Assembly (NCBI RefSeq): GCF_004801905.1
Contig: NZ_SSSN01000003.1
Span: 806,001 to 870,000 of the forward strand
From: Orlajensenia flava
Lineage (GTDB): Bacteria; Actinomycetota; Actinomycetes; Actinomycetales; Microbacteriaceae
DNA: 64,000 bases
Direction: 5' to 3'
The notes under the pieces are model-generated. The model saw only the letters and a list, made by a program, of their open reading frames with translations. It did no database searches and was not told the origin of the DNA. Below, in pieces: positions 43,579 through 51,646 of the stretch; positions within the stretch are counted from its first letter, which is position 1; each line of letters opens with the position of its first letter. A program made the position numbers and the translations under genes.

Positions 43579-43934
43579 GCGAGGTGAGCGAACCGGCCCC
43601 CCGCGGTCGGACCACCGTCACCTCGCGCGCGCTCACCCGGGTGAGCGAAGCCGTGGCAGCCGAGACTTTCGGCGTGCGCTCCGGTGACGTGCGAGTCGAT
43701 CTCTCGGATCGGAACGGCCTGCTCGCGCTGGTGGTGAACACCCCGATCCGGGTGGCGCCGCTCGCCGGCATCGATCGAAGCGGCGGGATGCGCGACAGCA
43801 CCATCATCGAACGTGCGGCGCGCGGCCAGGGCTCGATCCACTCATCGGTCACCGCCATCACGGGTGCCGAGATCGCCCATGTCACCGTGCATCTCACGGG
43901 GGTCGACATCGCCCGGCAGGAACGTGTGCGATGA
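43575..43934 (+). CDS. Asp23-like protein
   Basis: 119 residues from a GTG at 43575 that overlaps the previous stop. A domain resembling Asp23 runs from SRALTRVSEAVAAETFGVR to IERAARGQGSIHSSVTAITGAEIAHVTVHLTGVDIARQ. It is weaker than the first copy. Function probably related to envelope stress (inference). Confidence 0.7.
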   Translation: MSEVSEPAPRGRTTVTSRALTRVSEAVAAETFGVRSGDVRVDLSDRNGLLALVVNTPIRVAPLAGIDRSGGMRDSTIIERAARGQGSIHSSVTAITGAEIAHVTVHLTGVDIARQERVR

Positions 43935-44530
43935 GCGAGCCCTCGACGTATCGGCGCACGCAGTCGACCTATCGACGCATCCTGCGCCGGGAGACCCACT
44001 CCCCCCGGTCGGTGCTCGCCATCACGGTGGCCGTCGTCCTCATCTTGGCCCTCCTCTATCTGGGCACGGAGATCGTCTTGGCGATGATCGGCACTCGCGC
44101 GCTGCTCGCCGCCCCGCTCGACATGCTGGATGCCCTCGCGCATCTCGACGACGCGCCCGACGGACTAGTGGTGGGCGTCGGGGTGGGACTGCTCCTCATC
44201 GGTGCGTTGCTCATCATCGGTGCCGCAACTCCGGGTCGTCGCGGTCGTCACCAGATGAGCACCGAGCGCGGACTCGCCGTCGTGGACGACGAGGTGATCG
44301 CCTCGGCACTGGCGCGCCATGCCGCCCACGCGGGTGACGTCGACCCCGACAACACCACGGTCAGCGTCTCCCGGCGTGTGGCCGGCGTGCACCTCGTCCC
44401 GACCAGCGGCACCCGCATCCGTCGCGACGCCGTCATCTCCACTGTCGCCGAGCAGCTCGAGGCCTTCGACCTCACGCCGTCACTGGAGCCGCGCATCGTC
44501 GTCGCGGAGCGGGGAAGGGTCGGAGCATGA
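43931..44530 (+). CDS. Two-TM protein with DUF6286-like C-terminal domain
   Basis: 199 residues. Two membrane segments (SVLAITVAVVLILALLYLG; LVVGVGVGLLLIGALLIIGAA) flank a short outside loop, and a soluble domain follows, VAGVHLVPTSGTRIRRDAVISTVAEQLEAFDLTP. This arrangement is typical of alkaline-shock operons in actinobacteria. It overlaps both neighbours by four bases (ATGA). Confidence 0.72.
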   Translation: MSEPSTYRRTQSTYRRILRRETHSPRSVLAITVAVVLILALLYLGTEIVLAMIGTRALLAAPLDMLDALAHLDDAPDGLVVGVGVGLLLIGALLIIGAATPGRRGRHQMSTERGLAVVDDEVIASALARHAAHAGDVDPDNTTVSVSRRVAGVHLVPTSGTRIRRDAVISTVAEQLEAFDLTPSLEPRIVVAERGRVGA

Positions 44531-45132
44531 ACAACACCAACCGGGTCGTCAATCGGGTCCTCGTGGCGGTCATCGGCGTGATCTTCCTCGCCGTCGGCGC
44601 GGCGCTCGTCGGCATCGCGTCGATCGGCGCGGTCCGCGATCCGTACGTCGAGAACGCGCGGGACGTGCACGGCGCCGTGACGGGCTGGCTGAAGTCCACC
44701 ACGGTGGCACAGACGTCGATCCAATGGGGATGGATCCTCGTGCTCGCCGTCATCGCCGTCCTCGTCATCCTCCTGATCGTCTTCGTCGCGCGTCAGGGGC
44801 ACGGTCACCACGGCACCCTCATCCGCGAGGAGACCTCGCCGACGGGCACCACGGTGATCGACTCGAGTGTCGCCGAGAGCGCTGTGCAGCAGGACATCGA
44901 CGGGAACACCGACTTCCTCGCCTCGCGGGTGAGCACCTATCGTGTGCGGGGCGTCTCCGTGTTGAAGGTCTCCGTGACCTGTCGCCGCGGGGTGTCGCCG
45001 CGATCGGCGGTCACCGTCGTACAGCACAGCCTGACCGGCCTGGACGCGCTGCTCGGTCGGGAGATCCCAGCGCTTATCCAGGTGAGCGGCGGCTTCCGGG
45101 CCCGGGTGGCACCGCGAACACGCACCCGGTGA
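44527..45132 (+). CDS. AmaP-like two-TM membrane protein
   Basis: 201 residues. Segments RVLVAVIGVIFLAVGAALVGIASIG and WGWILVLAVIAVLVILLIVFVA are separated by a short extracellular loop. The cytoplasmic C-terminal domain contains GVSVLKVSVTCRRGVSPRSAVTVVQHSLTGLDALLG, reminiscent of AmaP, the membrane anchor of Asp23 in Staphylococcus. Assignment rests on architecture and context. Confidence 0.68.
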   Translation: MNNTNRVVNRVLVAVIGVIFLAVGAALVGIASIGAVRDPYVENARDVHGAVTGWLKSTTVAQTSIQWGWILVLAVIAVLVILLIVFVARQGHGHHGTLIREETSPTGTTVIDSSVAESAVQQDIDGNTDFLASRVSTYRVRGVSVLKVSVTCRRGVSPRSAVTVVQHSLTGLDALLGREIPALIQVSGGFRARVAPRTRTR

Positions 45133-45185
45133 GCCGATTGTCAACGACCCGTCGTCCCGCGCCCGATCTGCGACCATATCCGGAG

Positions 45186-45752
45186 ATGAGAACCTCGCAG
45201 CAGCAGCCGACGCTCGACCAGGTCGACGAGCGCGTCATCGTCGGCCGCGCTGCCGATGGCGACGCGCGCGCGTTCGAGTTGATCGTCCGTCGCCACAGCG
45301 GTCTCATGCGTGCCTATGCGCGCAACATCCTCGGGTCGACTGACGAGGTCGACGACGTCGTTCAGGAGTCGTTCATCGTCGCCTGGCAGCAGCTGGAGTC
45401 GCTGAGCGATCCGGCGGCGCTGAAGAGCTGGCTGATGCGGATCGTGGGCAGACGCAGCATCGACCGGGTGAGGGCGAGGCACGACCATGACGACCTGTCC
45501 GGCCACGACGAGGCGGCCCCGATCGACCTCTCACCCGAAGGGGCGGTGCAGGCGCATTCCCTCGAGGATGCGGTGCAGTCCGCGTTGGGTCGACTGCCCA
45601 CGGCGCAGCGGCGCTGCTGGGTGCTCAAGGAGATCGCGGGAATGCGCTACCGCGAGATCGCCGCGGAGCTGGACCTGCCGGAGAGCACCGTGCGAGGCCT
45701 GATCGCGCGGGCACGAACGCGGATGGCGACAGAGATGGAGGCGTGGCGATGA
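45186..45752 (+). CDS. ECF-type RNA polymerase sigma factor
   Basis: 188 residues from the ATG at 45186; a GTG at 45129 that overlaps the previous stop would add 19 residues. Region 2: VGRAADGDARAFELIVRRHSGLMRAYARNILGSTDEVDDVVQESFIVAW. Region 4: ALGRLPTAQRRCWVLKEIAGMRYREIAAELDLPESTVRGLIARARTRM. It probably drives its own operon and envelope stress genes. The next gene overlaps its stop and carries a likely anti-sigma module. Confidence 0.88.
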   Translation: MRTSQQQPTLDQVDERVIVGRAADGDARAFELIVRRHSGLMRAYARNILGSTDEVDDVVQESFIVAWQQLESLSDPAALKSWLMRIVGRRSIDRVRARHDHDDLSGHDEAAPIDLSPEGAVQAHSLEDAVQSALGRLPTAQRRCWVLKEIAGMRYREIAAELDLPESTVRGLIARARTRMATEMEAWR

Positions 45753-46435
45753 CGACCATCGACCCGATGGACGGTGCCGCGGGCATCGACGCTCCCGGCT
45801 TCGACGTGCTCAGCTTCGATGTGCTCGACACCGACGTGCTCGATGAGAGTGCGCTCGACGGGCACACCGTCGACGAGCTGAGCGACTACCTCGACTCCGG
45901 CCGTTCGACGGTGAACTTCTCGATCGAGTCCTCCCCTGGATGCCAACTCGCGCTCGCTGCACTCGAACGCCTGCGGACCTTCACGCGGGGCCTTCTCGAC
46001 GAGGAGGCGCGACTCGAACCGGAGCCATCCGACGACTGGATGCGCCGGGTGATGAGTCGCATCGCGATCGAGGCGCACGCGGGTCGCGACATCCCCATCG
46101 CTTCTCCGGAACCGGATGCCCACCTCGTCTTGACGGAAGGCGCGGTCAGGGGGCTGGTGCGCGCGGCCGGCGACGTGGTCGACGGCGCCATCGTGGGGCG
46201 GTGCACGATCTCCGGCGACGTCGGGGTACCGGGCGCCCCGGTCGCGGTGCACGTCGACCTCAGCGTTCGCTGGGGCTCGCGAATGCCCGACGTGGCGTCG
46301 CGTGTCCGGGCCTCCATCCAGCGCGAACTCGCCATGCACACCGAGCTCGTGGTGACGGCTGTCGATGTCACGATTCAGGATGTGCGGTACACGCCTGGTC
46401 CGGTTCCGGCAATGCGAACGGGGGTCGCATCGTGA
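45749..46435 (+). CDS. Putative anti-sigma module fused to Asp23-like domain
   Basis: 228 residues from the ATG at 45749, overlapping the sigma stop (ATGA). Residues 15-45 are a run of FDVL/TDVL repeats, next a helical module VDELSDYLDSGR ... SPGCQLALAALERLRTFTRGLLDE that resembles the N-terminal part of anti-sigma proteins. Residues 130-225 form an Asp23-like domain (VLTEGAVRGLVRAAGDVVDGAIVG; VHVDLSVRWGSRMPDVASRVRASIQREL). No membrane segment. Anti-sigma function is inferred from order, coupling and the helical module. Confidence 0.68.
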   Translation: MTTIDPMDGAAGIDAPGFDVLSFDVLDTDVLDESALDGHTVDELSDYLDSGRSTVNFSIESSPGCQLALAALERLRTFTRGLLDEEARLEPEPSDDWMRRVMSRIAIEAHAGRDIPIASPEPDAHLVLTEGAVRGLVRAAGDVVDGAIVGRCTISGDVGVPGAPVAVHVDLSVRWGSRMPDVASRVRASIQRELAMHTELVVTAVDVTIQDVRYTPGPVPAMRTGVAS

Positions 46436-46794
46436 AGGCGAACGGGACGACTCCGTCGCTGGCCGGCCGCGTCGAGAGGGTGGTGACCGAGCACCCCGGC
46501 GTCCGCCTGCTGTACTCGGCGCAGCCGGTCGTCCTCGAGGCCGCGGTGACCGCCCTGACCGGCGTGCTGCCGGACGCTGTCACCTCCGTGGTGATGGTCG
46601 GAGGCGCGGTCGATCGGGTGGTCGTCACCGAGCGACCGGACGGAACGGGCGTGCGCGTCAGCGTCGGGCTGTGGGACGACGCTCCCACCGCGCCGACGTG
46701 CCGGGAGTTGCACGCCCGCATCGCCTCGGAACTCCAGTCGGCCGGCGCTGCGCATCCGTTCGACATCTTCGTGCGGGTGGCGAGCATCGGCTGA
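46432..46794 (+). CDS. Asp23-operon protein, remote Asp23-like
   Basis: 120 residues from a GTG overlapping the previous stop. LAGRVERVVTEHPGVRLLYSAQP recalls the first helix-strand of Asp23 domains, then a strand-rich part (VSVGLWDDAPTAPTCRELHARIASEL) of uncertain fold. Last gene of the operon. Function unknown. Confidence 0.6.
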   Translation: MKANGTTPSLAGRVERVVTEHPGVRLLYSAQPVVLEAAVTALTGVLPDAVTSVVMVGGAVDRVVVTERPDGTGVRVSVGLWDDAPTAPTCRELHARIASELQSAGAAHPFDIFVRVASIG

Positions 46795-46918
46795 GCCGTG
46801 CGGCGTTGACGCCGTCGGCGCACGGTCGTAGCGCGCTCGTGCCGCGGGCGGCAATTTCGTTGCACAGAACGCCATTTTGCTGCGGAATCAGCGTTCAATG
46901 GTGGCCATCGCCACGATA

Positions 46919-46953
46919 ACCGCACCCGTGCGGTCGACCGTGCCCGGTATGCT
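46919..46953 (+). promoter_or_regulatory. Probable control region of ald
   Basis: The inverted repeat ACCGCAC-CC-GTGCGGT (46919-46934) is followed by a TATGCT -10 box (46948-46953), about 44 bases before the ATG. A lower-GC stretch with TTGC repeats lies just upstream (46850-46905). The regulator is unknown. The 202-base gap holds no gene. Confidence 0.5.
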
Positions 46954-46996
46954 GGCACGCGGAACGACGGCGTTCCCCCGCGAGTGAAGGAGCGAC

Positions 46997-48112
46997 ATGA
47001 GAATCGCAGTGCCCACCGAGATCAAGGACAACGAGTTCCGCGTCGCGATCACCCCGGCTGGAGTCCACGATCTCACCGCTCACGGCCACGAGGTGCTGAT
47101 TCAGGCAGGAGCGGGAGCGGGGTCCGCCATCACCGACGACGCGTACGAGCGCGCGGGGGCGGAGGTCGTGGCCGCGGCGGACGAGATCTGGGCGCGGGCA
47201 GAGGTGCTGCTCAAGGTCAAGGAGCCGGTGGCCAGCGAGTACGGGTACTTCCGGGACGACCTCGTGCTGTTCACCTATCTGCACCTCGCCGCGGAGCCCG
47301 AGCTGACGCACGCGCTGATCGACTCCGGCACGACCGCCATCGCGTACGAGACCGTGCAGCTGCCGACTCGCGCGCTCCCGTTGCTCGCCCCGATGAGCGA
47401 GGTCGCCGGACGCCTCGCACCCATCGTCGGTGCCAACGCGATGCTGAAGCCCGCCGGCGGGCCTGGACTCCTCGTGCCCGGCGTTCCCGGCACGCACCCG
47501 GCCCGGGTCACCATCCTGGGTGGCGGCGTGGCCGGCACCAACGCGCTGCAGATCGCCATCGGCCTCGGCGCCGACGTCGCGGTGCTCGACACCAACCTGT
47601 TCCGCCTGCGCGAGCTGGACGCCCTGTACGGCGGCCGCATCCGCACCATCGCGTCGAACCGCTTGGAGATCGATCAGGCCGTCACCGGGTCCGACCTCGT
47701 GATCGGATCCGTGCTCGTGCCGGGCGCCAAGGCCCCGAAGCTCGTGACGAACGAGATGGTCTCGCGCATGCGCCCGGGCAGTGTGCTGGTCGATATCGCC
47801 GTCGACCAGGGCGGCTGCTTCGAGGACAGCCGGCCGACGACCCACTCGGACCCCACCTTCCGCGTGCACGACTCGCTGTTCTACTGCGTGGCGAACATGC
47901 CGGGCGCGGTGCCGAACACGTCGACCTACGCGCTGACCAACGCGACGCTGCCCTACGTGCGCGAACTCGCCCGGTCGGGCTGGAAGGGTGCCATGCAGGC
48001 GGATGCCGCCCTCGCGCTCGGGCTCAACGTCCACGCGGGCGCGGTGTACAACGCGGGGGTCGCTGCGGCTCACGGACTCACGGCCGTCGCTCCATCCGCC
48101 GCGTTCGCCTGA
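46997..48112 (+). CDS. ald: Alanine dehydrogenase
   Basis: 371 residues with AAGGAG before the [64 protein letters not shown] and [19 protein letters not shown] are the family signatures (Lys and His of the active site, Rossmann glycines). It converts alanine to pyruvate and ammonia with NAD+. Its last 43 bases overlap the convergent FtsK-like gene. Confidence 0.95.
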   Translation: MRIAVPTEIKDNEFRVAITPAGVHDLTAHGHEVLIQAGAGAGSAITDDAYERAGAEVVAAADEIWARAEVLLKVKEPVASEYGYFRDDLVLFTYLHLAAEPELTHALIDSGTTAIAYETVQLPTRALPLLAPMSEVAGRLAPIVGANAMLKPAGGPGLLVPGVPGTHPARVTILGGGVAGTNALQIAIGLGADVAVLDTNLFRLRELDALYGGRIRTIASNRLEIDQAVTGSDLVIGSVLVPGAKAPKLVTNEMVSRMRPGSVLVDIAVDQGGCFEDSRPTTHSDPTFRVHDSLFYCVANMPGAVPNTSTYALTNATLPYVRELARSGWKGAMQADAALALGLNVHAGAVYNAGVAAAHGLTAVAPSAAFA

Positions 48113-50856
48113 GCCGGCCAGTGTCCGCGCTCGAGTCGGCCATCGGGATGCCGCAGCCACACGCGTGAGGCCCCTGGCGTGAGCGCCGGCGGAAGCGCGC
48201 GCGTGCCGGTGAGTTGGCGCACGTCGGCGAGCGAGCAGCCGTCGAACACCATGAGCGTGTTCTGCCGCAGCCGCGACAGGGTGGAGCCGAGTGTCAGCCA
48301 CCCCTCCGGGTCGGTGAGCAGAACCGGTGACTGGTCTCCGCCGGGCAACGGGATCGACTCACGGCCCGGCGCGGCCACCGGTCGCCCGGGCCAGGCCGCG
48401 GCGATCCGGTCGGCGACCCGGTTCGGAGCAGCGGCGACGACGAGGAGTGGCACGCCTGACGAGACCTCACCGACCCGTGCCCCGGCGGGGCGCGGCCGTG
48501 ACGGCGGCGGAATCACCGCCTGGAAGAGCGAACCGTTCCACACTCCGCGCCCAGGCGGCGCATCCGGATGCCAGAACCGGGTGGGCGCACCCACCGCCGC
48601 ATGCTCGGCCCGGTCGTCGACGCGCAGGACGAGGGTGCGTCCGAACAGCACCGACAGCGCACCGAGCTGGGCGGGACGTCGGGTGACCAGCGCGACGGGG
48701 CTGCTCGAAGATCGCAGTCGCGCCGCGAGCGCATCGATCGCGGCCTGACGGTGTTCGGGCGAGAGTCGCGCGCTCAGGGCATCCCAGTCATCGATCAGCA
48801 GGATCCGGTTGTCGGTGCCCTCCTGGGGATCCGTCAATGCGTCCCAGAGCTCCTCCTCGTCCCGAGGCGGATCGGGAAGCTCGAGGGCGTGGCCGAGGAG
48901 CCGGAGGATGGAACTCGCGCCGCAACCGCGACCTCCCACGACGAGCAGGTTGCCGTGTTCGCGGGGACTCCATCGCACCACGCTCTGCCGCTGGGCCTCC
49001 GGTTCATCGAGGAGGCCGAGAACGACGCCGTCGCCGAGCTCTCCGCGAAGGAACGGATGGTCTCCGCCGAGCACGACCGGCAGCGGCGGCAGCCACGGCC
49101 GGCGCGGCGGCACGTCGGAAGCGCCGGCGACCCGGTCACGCGTGCCGCGTGCTACCGCCGCGATGTCCGCCGCCGTCGTCACGGCCGCCTGCACCGTGAC
49201 TCGTTCACCGTGGCGACTGATCACGCAGCGGCCCGGCACTCCTGCGGGGAGACCCGCCGCCGCACCCGTTCCGACGATCGCGACGCTGTCGGGCGCGTCG
49301 ATCACCCGCAACGCGATGCGGAGCCCGCAGTTGGCGAGGAGGGCGTCCCTCATGACGCCGGCCGGCCGCTGGGTGCACAGCACGAGGTGGACGCCGAGCG
49401 ACCGCCCACGCGCGGCGATGTCGGTGAGTCGTGCTTGGGCGTCGGGAGCCGACGCGACGAGCGCGGCGAACTCGTCCACGACCACGACGAGGCGTGCGAG
49501 GGTCGGGAGGTCGCGGATGTCGGCCACACCCGCCGCCGCGAGCAGCCTCTCGCGATGCTTCAGCTCGGCGCCGAGACTGATCAGTACGCGCCCCACGAGC
49601 TCCTCGTCGAGGTCGGAGGCGACTCCCATGCAGTGCGGAAGGCCGGCGAGCGGCGTGGCCATGGCCCCGCCCTTGAAGTCGACGAGCAGGAAGGTGAACC
49701 GGTCGGGCGACAGGCGGGCGGCCATCGCGGTGATCCAGGTGACCAGAAGCTCGCTCTTCCCGCTTCCCGTCGTCCCGCCGATCACGGCGTGCGGACCGTC
49801 GGCGGCCAGGTCGATCCGGATGTCCCCGTCGCGGTCGCGTCCGATCGCGGCCACCAGTCCCGGCTCGTCGGCGGCCGGTTGGACGAGGGAATGGAAGGCG
49901 ACCTGAGGCGCCAACGGCCGTGCCCCCACCGGCGACGCGCGTGCCAGCGCCATGGCAGCGCGTTCCGCCTGCGCTCGACCGAGCAGTTCAGGGAGCACCG
50001 GTCGCAGCGGCTGATCGGCGCGCAGCATGCGGGCATCGTTCGTGCCGCCGACGGCGATGACCGTCGCGAGGGCGGCGGGCAGGTCGCGCACGGCTTCCGC
50101 CAGGACGATCACCGCGTCACTGTCGTCCGCCCGACCGCCCGAATCGACCACCTGGAGAACTGTTGCGGCGTCCGTCTGCCGGTGCGGTAGTTCCGCCGCC
50201 CAGTCCCAGGCCTCGCCGGGCGGAAGCCGGATGCGCAGCGACTCGGGAGCGCTGGCGCTGCAGGCCTGGATGAGGAGTCCGTAGGCGAGCGATCGGCAGA
50301 GGGCGCGCGGGCCGACGATCCCGATACCCCTCCGCGGGTCGGCGGTGAGCGGCATGCCGTCCAGCGAGGATGCCGCCAGCACGAGCGCCTGCCGTCGCTC
50401 ATCGGGCACGGTTCCCGGTTCGTCAGGGCTGACGCGCACCCGGCTCGACACGCGCGCCGCACCCAGGACGAGCGGCCCGACGCCGATCCGGGCGAAACGG
50501 CCCGCGTCGTCATCGCCGACACTCAACCAGTGCCGCGCGGACGGATTGAGCGCCCACGCCGCCTCCCGTTCTCGGTCGTGCAGGTCGTGCACGGTGACCT
50601 GCAGGTCGTCGAGCGCTCGGCTCTCGGCGCTCTTCGCCCGCGCGAGCGCCTTGCGCGAGGAACGTCGGGCATCCGCGAGCGAGCCGACCGCGATGCACGG
50701 CCCCAGCAGGGCGAACAGCAACACGAACGGCGACCGGGTGATCGACCAGATCAGCACGGCGACGACGACGGGCGCGACGCTGCCGATCAGGGGGAAGGGC
50801 GCGCGTTCCGCTGCGACCGCGCGCGGAGGCAGTCGAAGCAGCTGAGGGTCGTCCAT
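48070..50856 (-). CDS. FtsK/SpoIIIE-type ATPase, EccC-like
   Basis: 928 residues from the ATG at 50856, with GAGGA upstream. Two membrane segments near residues 20-65 precede a cytoplasmic part. The first ATPase has Walker [13 protein letters not shown] (Lys367), Walker [12 protein letters not shown] and DFKGGA. A second nucleotide-binding-like domain has GGRGCGASS, with Ala647 in place of Lys, and [10 protein letters not shown]. This double-domain, membrane-anchored plan resembles EccC of type VII secretion rather than the DNA translocase FtsK, which has an additional gamma domain. No WXG100 substrate gene is seen nearby. Last gene of the operon with FHA, transglutaminase-like, DUF58 and MoxR genes. 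It overlaps the ald 3' end by 43 bases. Confidence 0.85.
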   Translation of the reverse strand: MDDPQLLRLPPRAVAAERAPFPLIGSVAPVVVAVLIWSITRSPFVLLFALLGPCIAVGSLADARRSSRKALARAKSAESRALDDLQVTVHDLHDREREAAWALNPSARHWLSVGDDDAGRFARIGVGPLVLGAARVSSRVRVSPDEPGTVPDERRQALVLAASSLDGMPLTADPRRGIGIVGPRALCRSLAYGLLIQACSASAPESLRIRLPPGEAWDWAAELPHRQTDAATVLQVVDSGGRADDSDAVIVLAEAVRDLPAALATVIAVGGTNDARMLRADQPLRPVLPELLGRAQAERAAMALARASPVGARPLAPQVAFHSLVQPAADEPGLVAAIGRDRDGDIRIDLAADGPHAVIGGTTGSGKSELLVTWITAMAARLSPDRFTFLLVDFKGGAMATPLAGLPHCMGVASDLDEELVGRVLISLGAELKHRERLLAAAGVADIRDLPTLARLVVVVDEFAALVASAPDAQARLTDIAARGRSLGVHLVLCTQRPAGVMRDALLANCGLRIALRVIDAPDSVAIVGTGAAAGLPAGVPGRCVISRHGERVTVQAAVTTAADIAAVARGTRDRVAGASDVPPRRPWLPPLPVVLGGDHPFLRGELGDGVVLGLLDEPEAQRQSVVRWSPREHGNLLVVGGRGCGASSILRLLGHALELPDPPRDEEELWDALTDPQEGTDNRILLIDDWDALSARLSPEHRQAAIDALAARLRSSSSPVALVTRRPAQLGALSVLFGRTLVLRVDDRAEHAAVGAPTRFWHPDAPPGRGVWNGSLFQAVIPPPSRPRPAGARVGEVSSGVPLLVVAAAPNRVADRIAAAWPGRPVAAPGRESIPLPGGDQSPVLLTDPEGWLTLGSTLSRLRQNTLMVFDGCSLADVRQLTGTRALPPALTPGASRVWLRHPDGRLERGHWPAQANAADGATAVSP

Positions 50857-50970
50857 GTCCTCAGCCAAGCGTGTCCCGGGTCGCCGGTCGGTGACGATCG
50901 GGTGCGTGGTGCGGCACATCCTGCTCGTCCCGCCCGTGCAGGAGTCAGGACGCGGCGGTAGGGAGGCGCC

Positions 50971-51106
50971 CGGCCAGAAGACGACCGATTTTCAGACGAC
51001 GACCGGCCAGCAGACGACCGGCCAGAAGACGACCGATTTCCAGACGACGGGTCACGCGACGACGGTCACGAGACGACGGCTCACGAGACCACGGTCAGGA
51101 GACGAC
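50971..51106 (-). repeat. Tandem 14-15 bp repeats from the FHA gene 3' end
   Basis: Read on the minus strand, about nine units start with GTCGTCT or a variant (for example GTCGTCTCCTGACC, GTGGTCTCGTGAGCC, GTCGTCTTCTGGCCG). The first unit contains the last codons and stop of the FHA gene, so the tract appears to have grown out of the coding end. It fills most of the 238-base gap before the FtsK-like gene. Confidence 0.8.
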
Positions 51107-51646
51107 CAGCGACACGTCTCCCAGATCGAGCCGCGAGCCGCGCGGTACGAGATAGCGCCGTCCGGGTTCGCACCGCAGCACGGCGCCATCCGGTCGACGG
51201 ATGAGGGTGCCGTTGCCCGAGAACCGGTCGTTCACCCACAGCTCACCCTCGTGCTGCCCGAACTCCAGGTGCGTCTTGGAGACCGAGAGGCTGCGGTCGT
51301 CGATGGTCACGAGCGCGTCGAAGAACTCAGCGGGCTGGGGAAGCGGGCGACGACCGATGAGCCCGGTGCCGCTCACCTCGGTCATCTCCCCTGTCGAGAA
51401 GGCGAGCGTGAACGTCGGCTCGCGCGTCGGCTGCGCCGGGAGCCCGCCGCGCGGTGTGGTCGCCTCGACATCGACGGCGAGCGGACGAGCGCCCTGGGAT
51501 GCTGTCAGCGGCTCTACGGCGGTCGTGTCACCGGGGCGGGAGTCGGGAAGCCGACGGGACGCGACGGTGGCCGTGGTGGAACTGCCGCACTCGCCGCAGA
51601 ACATCGCGTCGGCCGGAAGGGATGCGCCGCAGATCCGGCAGGTCAT
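51095..51646 (-). CDS. Zinc-ribbon and FHA domain protein
   Basis: 183 residues from the ATG at 51646, with GGAGGGG upstream. An N-terminal zinc ribbon has C3-x2-C6 ... C17-x2-C20. After a linker, an FHA domain about residues 85-183 shows LIGRRP, SVSKTHLEF and NDRFSGNGTLI, the GR, SxxH and NG motifs that bind phosphothreonine. It could read phosphorylation by the kinase of this operon. It overlaps the transglutaminase-like gene stop (ATGA). Confidence 0.88.
   Translation of the reverse strand: MTCRICGASLPADAMFCGECGSSTTATVASRRLPDSRPGDTTAVEPLTASQGARPLAVDVEATTPRGGLPAQPTREPTFTLAFSTGEMTEVSGTGLIGRRPLPQPAEFFDALVTIDDRSLSVSKTHLEFGQHEGELWVNDRFSGNGTLIRRPDGAVLRCEPGRRYLVPRGSRLDLGDVSLVVS

Noticed and set aside
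48070-50856. Housekeeping DNA translocase FtsK
   Set aside because: It lacks a visible gamma DNA-reading domain and a four-helix FtsK membrane region, and it sits in a signalling/surface operon.
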